From: Microbacterium sp. ABRD28 | GTDB taxonomy: Bacteria > Actinomycetota > Actinomycetes > Actinomycetales > Microbacteriaceae | Direction of reading: 5' to 3' | NCBI RefSeq assembly: GCF_003850245.1 | Contig: NZ_CP031015.1 | Location: forward strand, 2,356,001-2,420,000 | Length of the DNA: 64,000 bases | Shown: positions 35,299 through 50,254 of the stretch, one piece after another | Layout of the letters: every line of letters begins with the position of its first letter | Position numbering within the stretch: the first letter of the stretch is position 1 | Program-made: the position numbers and the translations under genes | Notes under the pieces: model-generated | Databases searched by the model: none | Told to the model about the DNA's origin: nothing | The model's input: the letters and a program-made list of their open reading frames with translations, nothing else

Positions 35299-35850
35299 AT
35301 GACGGAGATCGACCACGTCGTCCTTCTCGACGAGGCCGGCCGCGCCATCGGCACCGCGCCCAAATCGAGCGTGCACGGCAGTGACACTGCGCTTCACCTG
35401 GCCTTCTCGTGCCACGTCGTCAATGACGCCGGCGAGGTTCTCGTGACTCGCCGTGCCCTGTCGAAGAAGACCTGGCCGGGCGTGTGGACCAACTCGTTCT
35501 GCGGCCACCCCCGACCGGCTGAGCCCGTGCTCTCGGCCGTGCGACGCCACGCCGATTCCGAGCTGGGACTCGTTCTCAGCGACATCCAGCTCGCCCTCCC
35601 CCTCTTCCGCTATCGCGCCACCGATGCCAGTGGCGTCGTGGAGTACGAGGTGTGCCCGGTCTACACCGCTCGCGCCGAGCACGAACCCGTGCTCAACCCC
35701 GCGGAAGTGATGGATGCCCGCTGGGTCGACCCCGCCGATCTCGCGGCGTCATTGGTGACCACCCCGTGGGCTTTCAGCCCGTGGCTCGTCCTCCAGGCGC
35801 AGCAGCTGCACCTCTTCGACGCCTCAGAACCCCAACGACGGGCCTCATGA
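35299..35850 (+). CDS. idi: Isopentenyl-diphosphate delta-isomerase, type I
   Basis: 183-residue Nudix-fold isomerase interconverting IPP and DMAPP. Catalytic C68 is in TNSFCGHPRPAE, and the metal and proton-shuttle glutamates are in GVVEYEVCPVY. His ligands are in HLAFSCHVV. AGGAGGTG sits five bases before the ATG. First gene of the C50-carotenoid operon; its stop overlaps the crtE start as ATGA. Its presence ensures DMAPP supply for GGPP and for the C5 units added at the end of the pathway. Confidence 0.96.
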   Translation: MTEIDHVVLLDEAGRAIGTAPKSSVHGSDTALHLAFSCHVVNDAGEVLVTRRALSKKTWPGVWTNSFCGHPRPAEPVLSAVRRHADSELGLVLSDIQLALPLFRYRATDASGVVEYEVCPVYTARAEHEPVLNPAEVMDARWVDPADLAASLVTTPWAFSPWLVLQAQQLHLFDASEPQRRAS

Positions 35851-36902
35851 TCCCCGCTGCCACCAGTGCCGAGATCGACCTCGCCATCGACTCGGCGGTG
35901 CAGCGCATCAGCGACCGCGCCGCGCGCCTGGGTGACGGTTTCTGCGTGCTCGGCGAGGCCATCGCCCGCGCGGCGTCCGGGGGCAAGCGTCTTCGACCCG
36001 CCCTCGTCGTGGCGTCCTTCCACGCCTTCGGCGGCGATGAAGGTCAGTTGCCGACCGTCTACCGAGTCGCGGCGGCGTTCGAGCTGCTCCACACCGCGTT
36101 CGTCGTTCACGACGATGTGATCGACCACGATCTCATCCGTCGCGGCATCCCCAACGTGGGCGGCGAGTTCCGCCTGCGTGCGCTCACGGCGGGGGCAAGC
36201 CCCGGCGGTGCCGCGACCCTCGGCGACGCGGCCGGGATCCTGGCGGGCGACCTCCTGCTGCACGAGGCCGGCCGGCTCATCGCGACCTCCGACGCCACCT
36301 CGCATGCACGCGAGGCGCTCTTCGGGCTTCTCGACGACGCGGTCTTCGTCTCCGCGGCCGGAGAACTCGCCGATGTCGAGAACGCCGTCGTCCCCGATCT
36401 CGCGGAAGACGCCGCACTCATCGCGGCGGCGCGGGACAAGACCGCCGTGTACTCCTTCAGCGCACCTCTGCAAGCCGGTGCCGTTCTCGCCGACGCCGAC
36501 GAGGCCTCGATCGCGGCGCTGGGCGATGCCGGCGCGCGCATCGGGCTGGCCTTCCAGCTCGTCGACGACCTCATCGGCGCCTTCGGGACCGCCGACCAGG
36601 CCGGGAAGGAGGAGGGCGGCGACCTCCGCGAAGCCAAGCGCACCCCGCTCATCGCTTTCGCCCGGCAGACGGCGGCGTGGTCGCGCGTCAACGATGCACT
36701 CGCGGTCGCCCACACCGGTCCGATCGCCATCCGCGAAGCGCAGGAGGCTCTCGAGGCCAGCGGCGCCCGCACCCGCCTGCGCGAACTCATCGACGACACA
36801 CTCGCCGGAGCGGGAAAGCACTCCGCCGCCCCGGAGCTTCCCGTCGCTGCGAGAATGCTGTTGCAGGACCTCTGCGTCCGCATTCAGGAGAGGATTCCGT
36901 GA
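35847..36902 (+). CDS. crtE: Geranylgeranyl diphosphate synthase (polyprenyl synthetase)
   Basis: 351 residues. GGKRLRP at about 45-51 binds pyrophosphate. The first aspartate-rich motif DDVID is at 89-93 and the second, in QLVDDLIGAFG, at about 238. It condenses IPP with allylic diphosphates to C20 GGPP. Product length is inferred from the operon rather than from residues. ATGA overlap with idi and GTGA overlap with crtB indicate coupled translation. Confidence 0.92.
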   Translation: MIPAATSAEIDLAIDSAVQRISDRAARLGDGFCVLGEAIARAASGGKRLRPALVVASFHAFGGDEGQLPTVYRVAAAFELLHTAFVVHDDVIDHDLIRRGIPNVGGEFRLRALTAGASPGGAATLGDAAGILAGDLLLHEAGRLIATSDATSHAREALFGLLDDAVFVSAAGELADVENAVVPDLAEDAALIAAARDKTAVYSFSAPLQAGAVLADADEASIAALGDAGARIGLAFQLVDDLIGAFGTADQAGKEEGGDLREAKRTPLIAFARQTAAWSRVNDALAVAHTGPIAIREAQEALEASGARTRLRELIDDTLAGAGKHSAAPELPVAARMLLQDLCVRIQERIP

Positions 36903-37780
36903 CCGCATCCGGCGATCGTCCCACCGGGCTCGCACAGTACGACCGCACGGCTGAGGACGCATCCGCTGCCGTCATCGCCGCGTACTCGACCTCGTTCGGT
37001 CTCGCGACCCGGCTGCTGGGCACGCGGCCGCGACCGCACGTGCGCAACGTCTACGCGCTGGTCCGAGTGGCCGACGAGATCGTCGATGGCCCCGCGCATG
37101 AGGCCGGCCTCGATCCCGCTGCCGAGCGGGCGGTCCTGGACGATCTCGAGAGCGAGACGATGGCCGCGATCGAGCGCGGTTTCAGCTCCAATCTGGTCGT
37201 GCACGCCTTCGCCCGTACAGCGCGCGAGTGCCTCATCGGCGCCGATCTCATCGCCCCCTTCTTCCAATCCATGCGCACCGACCTCACCGTTGCGAACCAC
37301 GACGACGCGTCGCACGACTCCTACGTGTACGGGTCAGCCGAGGTCGTGGGGCTGATGTGCCTTCACGTGTTCGTCAACGCCGACAACCCCCGTCCCGCCC
37401 TCCCCGATCCGGCTCTGGTCGAGGGCGCGCGGCGCCTCGGAGCCGCGTTCCAGGACGTCAATTTCCTCCGAGACCTCTTCCACGACGAGGGGGCTCTCGG
37501 CCGGGACTACCTCGGTGTCACCACCGGGCGTCGCAGCCGTACCGAGGTCCTCGACCGCATCGACTCCGACCTCGCCGCCGCCGCCGCGACGATCCCCTCG
37601 CTTCCCGCGGACTGCCGACGAGCCGTGACGGTCGCCCACGACCTTTTCGCCGAGCTCTCGCGACGGCTCCGCCGCGAGGGCGACGACAGCCGCACCCGGG
37701 TCCGCGTACCCGACACCGTCAAGGCCGCTCTCGCCGCGCGCGCGATGCTGGGCCTGCACCCGAGAGGAGCCCGCGCATGA
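36899..37780 (+). CDS. crtB: Phytoene synthase
   Basis: 293-residue squalene/phytoene synthase joining two GGPP to C40 phytoene. Substrate-Mg motifs are ADEIVD (about residues 58-63) and DVNFLRDLFHDE (about 186-197). YSTSFGLATRLL near the N-terminus and YVYGSAEVVGLMC in the middle are family blocks. GTG start with AGGAGAGG ahead, overlapping the crtE stop. Confidence 0.94.
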   Translation: MTASGDRPTGLAQYDRTAEDASAAVIAAYSTSFGLATRLLGTRPRPHVRNVYALVRVADEIVDGPAHEAGLDPAAERAVLDDLESETMAAIERGFSSNLVVHAFARTARECLIGADLIAPFFQSMRTDLTVANHDDASHDSYVYGSAEVVGLMCLHVFVNADNPRPALPDPALVEGARRLGAAFQDVNFLRDLFHDEGALGRDYLGVTTGRRSRTEVLDRIDSDLAAAAATIPSLPADCRRAVTVAHDLFAELSRRLRREGDDSRTRVRVPDTVKAALAARAMLGLHPRGARA

Positions 37781-39351
37781 CCGCCGAACGAACCGTGGTG
37801 ATCGGCGGCGGGATCGCCGGGCTCGCCACAGCGGCACTGCTTGCCGCCGAGGGTCACGACGTGACCGTCCTGGAGGCACGCGACGACGTCGGCGGGCGCG
37901 CCGGCTCGTGGGAGAGCGATGGCTTCCGCTTCGACACCGGTCCGAGCTGGTACCTCATGCCCGAGGTGTTCGACCACTTCTTCCGGCTGGTCGGCACCAC
38001 GGCCGACGCCGAGCTCGATCTGGTCAAGCTCGACCCGGCGTACCGGGTCTACCGCGAGCCCCAGACCTCCGGCACTGCGGGCGAATCCGTCGACGTCCGG
38101 TCCGGCCGGGAGGAGGCGACCGCCCTGTTCGAGTCGATCGAGCCGGGCGCGGGGAAGACCCTGGCGACCTATCTCGACTCAGCAGGGAGCGCCTACGATC
38201 TCGCGGTCTCGCGGTTCCTCTACGACACGTACGAGACCACGGCGGGCCTGCGCGACCCGGCGCTCCTCAAGCGCCTCCCCCAGCTCCTGCCGCTGTTGAC
38301 CACGACGCTGGCGCGTTTCGTCGATCAGCGATTCCGCGAGCCCATGCTCCGTCAGATCCTCGAGTACCCCGCGGTCTTCCTCGGCGGCTCACCCTACGGT
38401 GTGCCGAGCCTCTACCACCTGATGAGCCACCTCGATCTCGATGACCGCGTGCTCTACCCCCGCGGGGGTTTCACCGAGGTCATCCGCGCCGTCGAACGCG
38501 TCGCACGCCGACAGGGCGTCACGATCCGCACAGACGCCGAGGTCGGTGCGATCCTCACCTCCACCGACACCGGACCGGTGCGGGCGACGGGCGTTCGGTT
38601 GCGCAGTGGAGAGGTGATCGACGCCGACCTCGTGGTCTCGGCCGCCGACCTGCACCACACCGAAACCGCCCTCCTCCCCCGCGAGCTCCAGACCTATCCT
38701 GAAGAGTGGTGGACCCGCAAGCAGCCGAGCCCCGGGGCGCTGCTGCTCCTTCTCGGAGTCGAAGGCGAACTGCCCGAACTCGCCCACCACACGCTGATGT
38801 TCGTCGACCAGTGGAAGGCGAACTTCGAGGCGATCTTCGGCGCCAATGCACACATCCCGGACCCCGCGTCGATCTACATCTGCCGGCCGAGCGCCACCGA
38901 CGAGACCGTTGCGCCCGCGGGGCACGAGAACCTGTTCGTCCTGGTTCCCATTCCCGCCGACCCCTCGCTCGGACGAGGCGGGGTCGACGGAGACGGAGAT
39001 CCGCGCATCGAGGCGGCCGCCGACCACGTGATCGCGCAGATCGCGCAGTGGGCGGGTATCCCCGACCTCGCCGATCGCATCGTCGTACGCCGCACGATCA
39101 CGCCCGGCGATTTCCTGCACGATCTGCACGCGTGGCGAGGCAACTCGCTCGGGCTCGCCCACACGTTGAACCAGAGCGCGATCTTCCGACCGCGCAACGC
39201 GTCGAAGAAGGTGCGGGGTCTGGTCTATGCCGGGTCCTCGACCCTTCCGGGGATCGGTCTGCCGATGTGCCTCATCTCGGCCGAGCTCGTGCTGAAGCGG
39301 CTGCGGGGCGACCGGAGCCCGGGGCCGCTCCCCGAGCCTGCGAGGGTCTGA
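37777..39351 (+). CDS. crtI: Phytoene desaturase (lycopene-forming)
   Basis: 524-residue CrtI-type FAD enzyme introducing four double bonds into phytoene. The Rossmann motif VVIGGGIAGLATAALLAAEG and DDVGGRAGSWESDGFRFDTGPSW bind FAD at the N-terminus. The C-terminal signature AGSSTLPGIGLPMCLISAELV is complete. ATG overlaps the crtB stop as ATGA, with GAGAGGAG ahead. The length and motifs predict full activity. Confidence 0.95.
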   Translation: MTAERTVVIGGGIAGLATAALLAAEGHDVTVLEARDDVGGRAGSWESDGFRFDTGPSWYLMPEVFDHFFRLVGTTADAELDLVKLDPAYRVYREPQTSGTAGESVDVRSGREEATALFESIEPGAGKTLATYLDSAGSAYDLAVSRFLYDTYETTAGLRDPALLKRLPQLLPLLTTTLARFVDQRFREPMLRQILEYPAVFLGGSPYGVPSLYHLMSHLDLDDRVLYPRGGFTEVIRAVERVARRQGVTIRTDAEVGAILTSTDTGPVRATGVRLRSGEVIDADLVVSAADLHHTETALLPRELQTYPEEWWTRKQPSPGALLLLLGVEGELPELAHHTLMFVDQWKANFEAIFGANAHIPDPASIYICRPSATDETVAPAGHENLFVLVPIPADPSLGRGGVDGDGDPRIEAAADHVIAQIAQWAGIPDLADRIVVRRTITPGDFLHDLHAWRGNSLGLAHTLNQSAIFRPRNASKKVRGLVYAGSSTLPGIGLPMCLISAELVLKRLRGDRSPGPLPEPARV

Positions 39352-39352
39352 G

Positions 39353-39706
39353 GTGCCGGGACTCTACCTTCTTGCGATCGTTTTTTCGGGCGCGGGGATG
39401 GCGGTGATCGACGCGCGCTTCCGCCTGGCCCTGTGGCGGACGCCGCTGGCCACGGTCGTCTCGATCGCCGTCGGCGTGCTGTTCTTCCTCGCGTGGGATG
39501 TCGTCGGCATCCTCACCGGGGTGTTCTTCCAGGGGGACAGTCCCCTCTACATCGGGATATCGATCGCGCCCGAGCTGCCGATCGAGGAAGTCTTCTTCCT
39601 CACCTTCCTCTGCTATCTCGCGGTGCTGTTCTACAGCGCCGCGATGCGTCTGGGAGAGCACCGGGCCCGCCGCCGCGCGGCCCGTGATGAGGAGCGACGG
39701 CCATGA
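39353..39706 (+). CDS. crtYe: C50 carotenoid epsilon-cyclase subunit (lycopene cyclase domain), CrtYe-like
   Basis: 117 residues with three hydrophobic helices. PELPIEEVFFLTFLCYLAVL is the hallmark of the heterodimeric lycopene cyclase domain. It works as one half of the membrane cyclase that closes the rings of flavuxanthin to decaprenoxanthin, with the next gene encoding the other half. GTG start one base after the crtI stop. Confidence 0.88.
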   Translation: MPGLYLLAIVFSGAGMAVIDARFRLALWRTPLATVVSIAVGVLFFLAWDVVGILTGVFFQGDSPLYIGISIAPELPIEEVFFLTFLCYLAVLFYSAAMRLGEHRARRRAARDEERRP

Positions 39707-40023
39707 CCTACGTGCTGATCAACATCCCGTTCCTCCTCCTCGCGGCCGCCACGACCCTGGCCACCGTGCGATTGCCGCGATTCCGCGAGAGGATGGGAGC
39801 ATCCCTCGCCGGTGCGGTGGTGCTCGTCATCCTCACCGCCATCTTCGACAACGTGATCATCGGAACAGGACTCGTGGCCTACGACGAAGAACACCGCAGC
39901 GGCATCCTCATCGGGCTCGCGCCCATCGAGGATTTCGCCTACGCGATCGCCGCGGCGTTCCTCGTCCCGGCCGTTCACACCCTGCTGACCGCCCGACGGC
40001 CCCGCCGGGAGCAGACCTCATGA
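39703..40023 (+). CDS. crtYf: C50 carotenoid cyclase subunit (lycopene cyclase domain), CrtYf-like
   Basis: 106 residues with three helices. It contains FDNVIIGTGLVAYDEEHRSGI and LAPIEDFAYAIAAAFLVP, the partner motif of the cyclase heterodimer. Overlaps the preceding subunit as ATGA and the next gene as ATGA. Whether the ring is epsilon (decaprenoxanthin), beta (C.p.450) or gamma (sarcinaxanthin) cannot be settled from sequence by eye; epsilon is assumed from the corynebacterial order. Confidence 0.85.
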   Translation: MTYVLINIPFLLLAAATTLATVRLPRFRERMGASLAGAVVLVILTAIFDNVIIGTGLVAYDEEHRSGILIGLAPIEDFAYAIAAAFLVPAVHTLLTARRPRREQTS

Positions 40024-40919
40024 CAACCCCGACTCCCCTGCGCCCGGGCCCCGTCGTCCGTCAGCTCTTCGTCTCATCGCGCCCCGTCAGCTGGATCAAC
40101 ACCGCCTACCCGTTCGCCGCGGCCTACCTGCTGGCGACCCGACAGGTCGACCTGACGCTCATCCTGGGCGCCCTGTTCTTCCTCATCCCCTACAACGTCG
40201 CGATGTACGGCATCAACGACGTCTTCGACTACGAGTCCGACCTGCGTAACCCTCGGAAGGGCGGGGCGCACGGCGCAGTGCTCGATCGACGGCTGCATGC
40301 GCTCACCCTGTGGGTCTCGGGCCTGCTGTGCCTGCCCTTCGTGGCCTACCTGGTGTGGGTCGGCTCACCCGCGTCGTGGCTGGTCCTGACGGCGAGCCTG
40401 TTCTTCGTGGTGTTCTACAGCGCCCCGCCGCTTCGGCTGAAAGAGCGGCCCTTCGCGGACTCGATCACCAGCAGCATCCACTTCTTCTCCCCCGCCGTGT
40501 ACGCCCTCGTCCTCGCCGGGGTCGCGTGGACCTGGCAACTCGTCGCCGTCGTGGTCGCCTTCGCCCTCTGGGGGATCGCCTCCCACGCCTTCGGGGCCGT
40601 ACAGGACGTGCTCGCCGATCGAGCGGCGGGCATCAGCTCCATCGCGACGGCGCGCGGTGCGCGATGGACCGTTCGATTCGCCCTCGCCTGCTACTTCGCC
40701 GCCGGCCTGGTGATCCTCGCCACGGCGTGGCCCGGTCCCCTGGCGGTCATCGCGGTCCTCCCCTACATCGCGATCGTGTGGCCCTACCGTTCCGTCACCG
40801 ACGAGACCGCCGAGACGGCGACGACCGGCTGGCGCCGCTTCCTCTGGATAAACCAGATCGCGGGCTTCATCGTCACGGTGCTGCTGATCTCCTACGGTCT
40901 TCTCACCGCCGACGCCTGA
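40020..40919 (+). CDS. crtEb: Lycopene elongase (UbiA-type prenyltransferase)
   Basis: 299 residues, about eight helices. Two aspartate motifs, NDVFDYESD (about residues 63-71) and QDVLADRAAG (about 195-204), bind the prenyl diphosphate. CrtEb adds two C5 units to lycopene to give C50 flavuxanthin. Last gene of the operon. A long hairpin directly behind it ends transcription. Confidence 0.92.
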   Translation: MTTPTPLRPGPVVRQLFVSSRPVSWINTAYPFAAAYLLATRQVDLTLILGALFFLIPYNVAMYGINDVFDYESDLRNPRKGGAHGAVLDRRLHALTLWVSGLLCLPFVAYLVWVGSPASWLVLTASLFFVVFYSAPPLRLKERPFADSITSSIHFFSPAVYALVLAGVAWTWQLVAVVVAFALWGIASHAFGAVQDVLADRAAGISSIATARGARWTVRFALACYFAAGLVILATAWPGPLAVIAVLPYIAIVWPYRSVTDETAETATTGWRRFLWINQIAGFIVTVLLISYGLLTADA

Positions 40920-40931
40920 TCTTCCAGCCGC

Positions 40932-40999
40932 AGAGCAGGAAAGAGAGGATGCCCCGGTCCGGCGCCCCGGTGGGGACGCGGTGCCGGGGCATCCGCTCT
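40932..40999. terminator. Long hairpin between crtEb and the UPF0182 gene, likely bidirectional
   Basis: GGATGCCCCGG (40947-40957) pairs perfectly with CCGGGGCATCC (40984-40994). Outer AGAGC (40932-40936) can pair with GCTCT (40995-40999). It sits between two convergent genes. There is no T-tract on either side. Confidence 0.6.
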
Positions 41000-41019
41000 G
41001 CTCTCGCTCGTGTCGAGGT

Positions 41020-43950
<2,931 letters not shown>

Positions 43951-44029
43951 AGAGTCAATCCTAAGAGGGCGTTTCCCGGCCCACGCGCGAGCCGGGTGTG
44001 GTCAGGGTGAACGCTCAGCCCGCTGTCGG

Positions 44030-45172
44030 TCAGCCGGCCGCGGACGTCGTCGCGGTGCAGGTGGGAAGCGCGTCGAGGTCGCCGCCATCTGCCACGGTCT
44101 CGACGGCGGTGAGGGCGTCATCGAGGTCTTCCACGGCGAAGACGCGCAGCCCGTCGGGGACGTGCCCGACCACCTCGTCGCAGTTCGCCTGCGGGGCGAG
44201 GAACCACTCCGCACCGGCGCCCACCGCGCCCCACATCTTCTGGCGGATGCCGCCGATGGGGCCGACGGCGCCATCGGCGGTGATGGTGCCGGTGCCGGCG
44301 ACATCCTCTCCGCCGGTCAGGTCGCCGGGAGTGAGAAGGTCGACGATGCCGAGGGCGAACATCATTCCGGCACTCGGGCCGCCGACGTTGTTCAGCTGGA
44401 TCTGCACGTCGATGGGAAAATCGAACTCGGTGGCGAGGACGACGCCGATGACCCACGAGGTGGTGCCGTTCGCGTCCGTCTGTTCGGTCGGGGTGACCGA
44501 GACCGTCTGCTCCGCTCCGTCTCGCAGAATCGTCAGTTCGACGTCGTCGCCGTCGCCGTCGTTGATGACCTCACGCAGATCGACGACCCCGTCGACAGGG
44601 GTGCCGTTCGCCGCCAAGATGACGTCATCGACCTCGAGGACGGCCTGCGAGACGGAGCCTTCGGAGAAGTCGTAGACGACGATGTCCGACGGCACATCGA
44701 ATCCCGCCTCCGTGAGCGCTGCCGCCGTGGCGTCCTGCTGGGAGTTGACCATCATCGTGGTGCTCTGATTCCGACGCTCCTCCGTGGTCTGCCCCGCGGG
44801 GAAGACCGACTCGAGGGGAAGGACCGCGCGGGTGCGGTCGAACCACGCGCCGGCGAGCTCCAGCCACGAGGGCGTCCGCTGCGGGTTGCCCACGACCTGC
44901 ACGGTGAGAAGGTCCAGCGACCCGTCGGTGGGATAGGTCTGCGCACCGTCGACGGTGATGAGCGGAACGTCCTCACCGTCGGCGTTCTGCGCGGTGCCCA
45001 GGGTGTTGTACACCGGTCCGGGCTGCTGGATCACGTAGGCGGTCGGGAGGAAGGTGAGGACCAGCAGCACGACCAGCGCGACCACCAGCGCCCAGATGCC
45101 CGCCAGCGTGGCTCGGCTCATCGGCCGCCGTGGCGGCGGCGTGACCGTCACCTTCTCGTCGAACAGCACCAC
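44030..45172 (-). CDS. YlbL-like PDZ and Lon-type S16 serine protease
   Basis: 380 residues. One helix at about 22-44 anchors it. A PDZ domain follows (about 165-235, SVSQAVLEVDDVILAANGTPV). The Lon-like protease domain has catalytic Ser in GGPSAGMMFALGIVDLL and Lys in GGIRQKMWGAV. The start is GTG at 45172 with AGGGA ahead. The orientation and neighbours match Rv3194c. Substrates are unknown; B. subtilis YlbL acts on the cell-division inhibitor YneA. Confidence 0.9.
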   Translation of the reverse strand: MVLFDEKVTVTPPPRRPMSRATLAGIWALVVALVVLLVLTFLPTAYVIQQPGPVYNTLGTAQNADGEDVPLITVDGAQTYPTDGSLDLLTVQVVGNPQRTPSWLELAGAWFDRTRAVLPLESVFPAGQTTEERRNQSTTMMVNSQQDATAAALTEAGFDVPSDIVVYDFSEGSVSQAVLEVDDVILAANGTPVDGVVDLREVINDGDGDDVELTILRDGAEQTVSVTPTEQTDANGTTSWVIGVVLATEFDFPIDVQIQLNNVGGPSAGMMFALGIVDLLTPGDLTGGEDVAGTGTITADGAVGPIGGIRQKMWGAVGAGAEWFLAPQANCDEVVGHVPDGLRVFAVEDLDDALTAVETVADGGDLDALPTCTATTSAAG

Positions 45173-45324
45173 CGGTGTCCCTGCTTCCTGCTGTGAGCCT
45201 CGTGCCGATGTCGCTGATCGTTCGCGACCGGCGTAAGGGTTCGCCCGGTCTGTTCGGAGAGTGCGATCATCCGTGGGACTAGCGTAGACACCACGTCTTT
45301 GACCCGGCTGAGAGGGCGATACAC

Positions 45325-46683
45325 GTGCCAGACGACGACCGCAGCCCCGAGGATGAGTTCCAGGAGCTCATGCGCCAACTGTTCGGCGGAGGTGGCGGTG
45401 CTCCCGATCCGGAGGCGCTCGCCCGACTGTCGGGGATGAACATCGATCCCGCCATGATGCAGACGATCATGTCGCAGCTGCAGGGGGCGTTCGCCGCCGG
45501 CAGCGACGGCATCCCGTGGGACATGACGAAGCGCGGCGCCCTCCACATCGCCAACCAGGACGGCCTGAGCGTCACCGGCGGCCAGCGGACCGACCTCGAT
45601 CAGGCGTTCTCGCTGGCGAACCTGTGGCTCGGCGAAGCGACCTCGGTGTCGGACCTGTCGACGACACCGAAGGTCATCACGCGTGGCGCCTGGGTCGAGG
45701 CGACGCTTCCTGTCTGGCAGGAATTGGCCGAGCCCGTGGCCACGAGCATCACCGACGCTCTCACCCGGGCCCTCAGCGAGCAGGCTCCGGAGGAGATGAG
45801 GGCACTGATCGAGGGCGCCGGCCGGCTCATGCGCACCGTCGGCGGGTCGCTGTTCGCCTTGCAACTGGGTCAGGTCGTCGGAAACCTGTCCAAGGAGGTC
45901 GTCAGTGGCGGAGACGTCGGCATTCCGCTCATGCCCGACGGCGAAGCGGCGATCCTGCCGCAGAACTTCGCCGACTTCGGGCGCGACCTCGAGATCCCCG
46001 ACGATCAGCTTGCGCTCTACGTCGCCGCCCGCGAGCTCGCCCACGCCCGCCTGTTCCGTCACGCCCGCTGGTTGCGGCTGCACGTCATCTCGCAGGTCAC
46101 CGAGTTCGCTCGTGCGATCCACGTCGACACCGATGCGCTGGAGGACCTGGCGACGCGATTCGATCCGTCCGAGCCCGACGAGCTGCGCCGGGCCCTGGAG
46201 AGCGGCGCTCTTCTCCCCCCGCGCACCGATGCGCAGAACGCTGCCCTCGCCCGCCTGGAGAACCTTCTCGCGACCATCGAGGGATGGGTGGATGTGGTCA
46301 CCGAGGACGCCACCTCCCGCCTCCCCTCCGCCGCGCGGATCGCGGAAGCGGTCCGCCGTCGCCGCGCGGTCGGGGGACCTGCCGAGCGCGCACTGGGCTC
46401 GCTGGTGGGCCTCGAACTCCGGCCGCGGCGCATGCGGGAGGCCGCCGCGATGTGGCGTGCGGTGACGGACGCGGTCGGCATCGCCGGTCGAGACAGCCTG
46501 TGGGACTACCCCGACCTCATGCCCGGAGCCGATGACATCGACGACCCGTCGGCGCTCGTCGCGCGACTGCAGGCACGTGCGCGGGGCGAAGTACCGGCGC
46601 GTGACGAGATGGACGATGCGCTGGAACGTCTGCTGTCGGGTGAGGCGGACTCGGGCGAGCCGGAGGATCCCCGGCCGGTGTGA
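45325..46683 (+). CDS. Putative zinc-dependent metalloprotease, DUF2342 (Rv3195-like)
   Basis: 452 residues. The core has YVAARELAHARLFRHARWLR, the family's RExxH form of the metal site, and a downstream E in ISQVTEFA. N-terminal GGGGGAPDPEALARL and PWDMTKRGAL are typical blocks. GTG start. Families of this type are labelled either zinc metalloprotease or F420-biosynthesis-associated; neither activity is proved. The C-terminal 20 residues are acidic. Confidence 0.82.
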   Translation: MPDDDRSPEDEFQELMRQLFGGGGGAPDPEALARLSGMNIDPAMMQTIMSQLQGAFAAGSDGIPWDMTKRGALHIANQDGLSVTGGQRTDLDQAFSLANLWLGEATSVSDLSTTPKVITRGAWVEATLPVWQELAEPVATSITDALTRALSEQAPEEMRALIEGAGRLMRTVGGSLFALQLGQVVGNLSKEVVSGGDVGIPLMPDGEAAILPQNFADFGRDLEIPDDQLALYVAARELAHARLFRHARWLRLHVISQVTEFARAIHVDTDALEDLATRFDPSEPDELRRALESGALLPPRTDAQNAALARLENLLATIEGWVDVVTEDATSRLPSAARIAEAVRRRRAVGGPAERALGSLVGLELRPRRMREAAAMWRAVTDAVGIAGRDSLWDYPDLMPGADDIDDPSALVARLQARARGEVPARDEMDDALERLLSGEADSGEPEDPRPV

Positions 46684-46781
46684 CCCCCGACCTCTCCTGC
46701 ACAGGCGTGCGGTGAGGGGCAGGAGCACCCCGGATCTGTGGACAGTCGCCGCACGACGATCGCGGCGACGAGGATCGGGGC

Positions 46782-49259
<2,478 letters not shown>

Positions 49260-49263
<4 letters not shown>

Positions 49264-50177
49264 GGCGATCCCGCCGCATGCCACTCGCTGATGAGCCGAT
49301 GCGCGATCGACGCCGGTCCAGGAAGCAGAAGATCCCCGCGTCCGCCGAGGGCGTCGCCGATCTCCTGGCGGTGGAACCAGCGCAGGCTCACGATCTCTTC
49401 GCCGTCCGGCCGGGCTGCGCCGGCGTCGACGGCCTCGGCGGTGAACCCCACCATGAGCGAACGCGGGTACGGCCACGCCTGCGAGGCCCGGTATCGCACC
49501 TCTCCGACCTCCACACCGGCCTCCTCCCGAACCTCCCGACGGACCGCGCCCTCGAGGGACTCGCCCGCCTCGACGAACCCCGCGAAACAGGAGTACCGCT
49601 GATCGGGCCATGCGGCATTCGACCCGAGCAGCAGAAGATCCGGGTCATGGCGATTCGTGATCGCGACGATCACGGCCGGATCGGTGCGGGGGAAGTGCTC
49701 ACGCCCGCAGGACGGGCAACGGCGCGACCACCCCGCGTGGAGGACCTCGGTGCGAGTGCCGCAGGCGGGACAGAACGGCGCCTCGAGCAGCCACCGTCCG
49801 AGGCTCACCGCCGTGACGGCAAGCGCCGCCTCGGTGCGATCGAGATCGGGGGCGGCGACCCGCAGCGACTCGTTCGTCACCGATGCGTCATCGTCCCCCG
49901 GCGCGCCCTCATCGGCGAGCACGGCCATCAGCATGGCCGCGCCACGCTCGTCCCGACCCAGGAACGCCCACTCCGCGACCTGACCGGCAGCCGACGGGCC
50001 GACCCACCCGTCCACCGTGTCCCACGCGAGACCCCCGTCGCGCAGGCGCACCCGCTCCCCCGAGATCGCGAGCACGCGCGTCGCGGGATCGCCGAGGACC
50101 GTCGGAAGCAGCTCCGCGATGATGCGTTCGTCCGCAGCACGGTCCCACCGCGCTCGGGCGCTGTCGGAGGATGTCAT
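49260..50177 (-). CDS. nudC: NAD(+) diphosphatase / RNA deNADding Nudix enzyme
   Basis: 305 residues. A zinc ribbon CPACG...CPSCG lies at about 155-175. The Nudix box GFVEAGESLEGAVRREVREEAGVEVGE is complete (given here in part for length: G-x5-E-x7-REVREE-x-G). The NudC marker SQAWPYPRS follows, with Ala in place of the usual Pro. It cleaves NADH/NAD or removes NAD caps from RNA. ATG at 50177 has GGGAAGG ahead. Position between uvrD2 and the kinase-like gene matches Rv3199c. Confidence 0.93.
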
Positions 50178-50242
50178 CGAGACCTTCCCGCGTTGGTCGA
50201 TGAGCCAGGGCGTGGCGCGAAGGCCCGGCGGCATGCCCGACC

Positions 50243-50248
50243 TACCCT
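50243..50248 (+). promoter_or_regulatory. Putative -10 hexamer of a leaderless promoter (kinase-like gene)
   Basis: TACCCT lies exactly six bases before the ATG at 50255, with no Shine-Dalgarno sequence. Confidence 0.45.
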
Positions 50249-50254
50249 GGGCTC

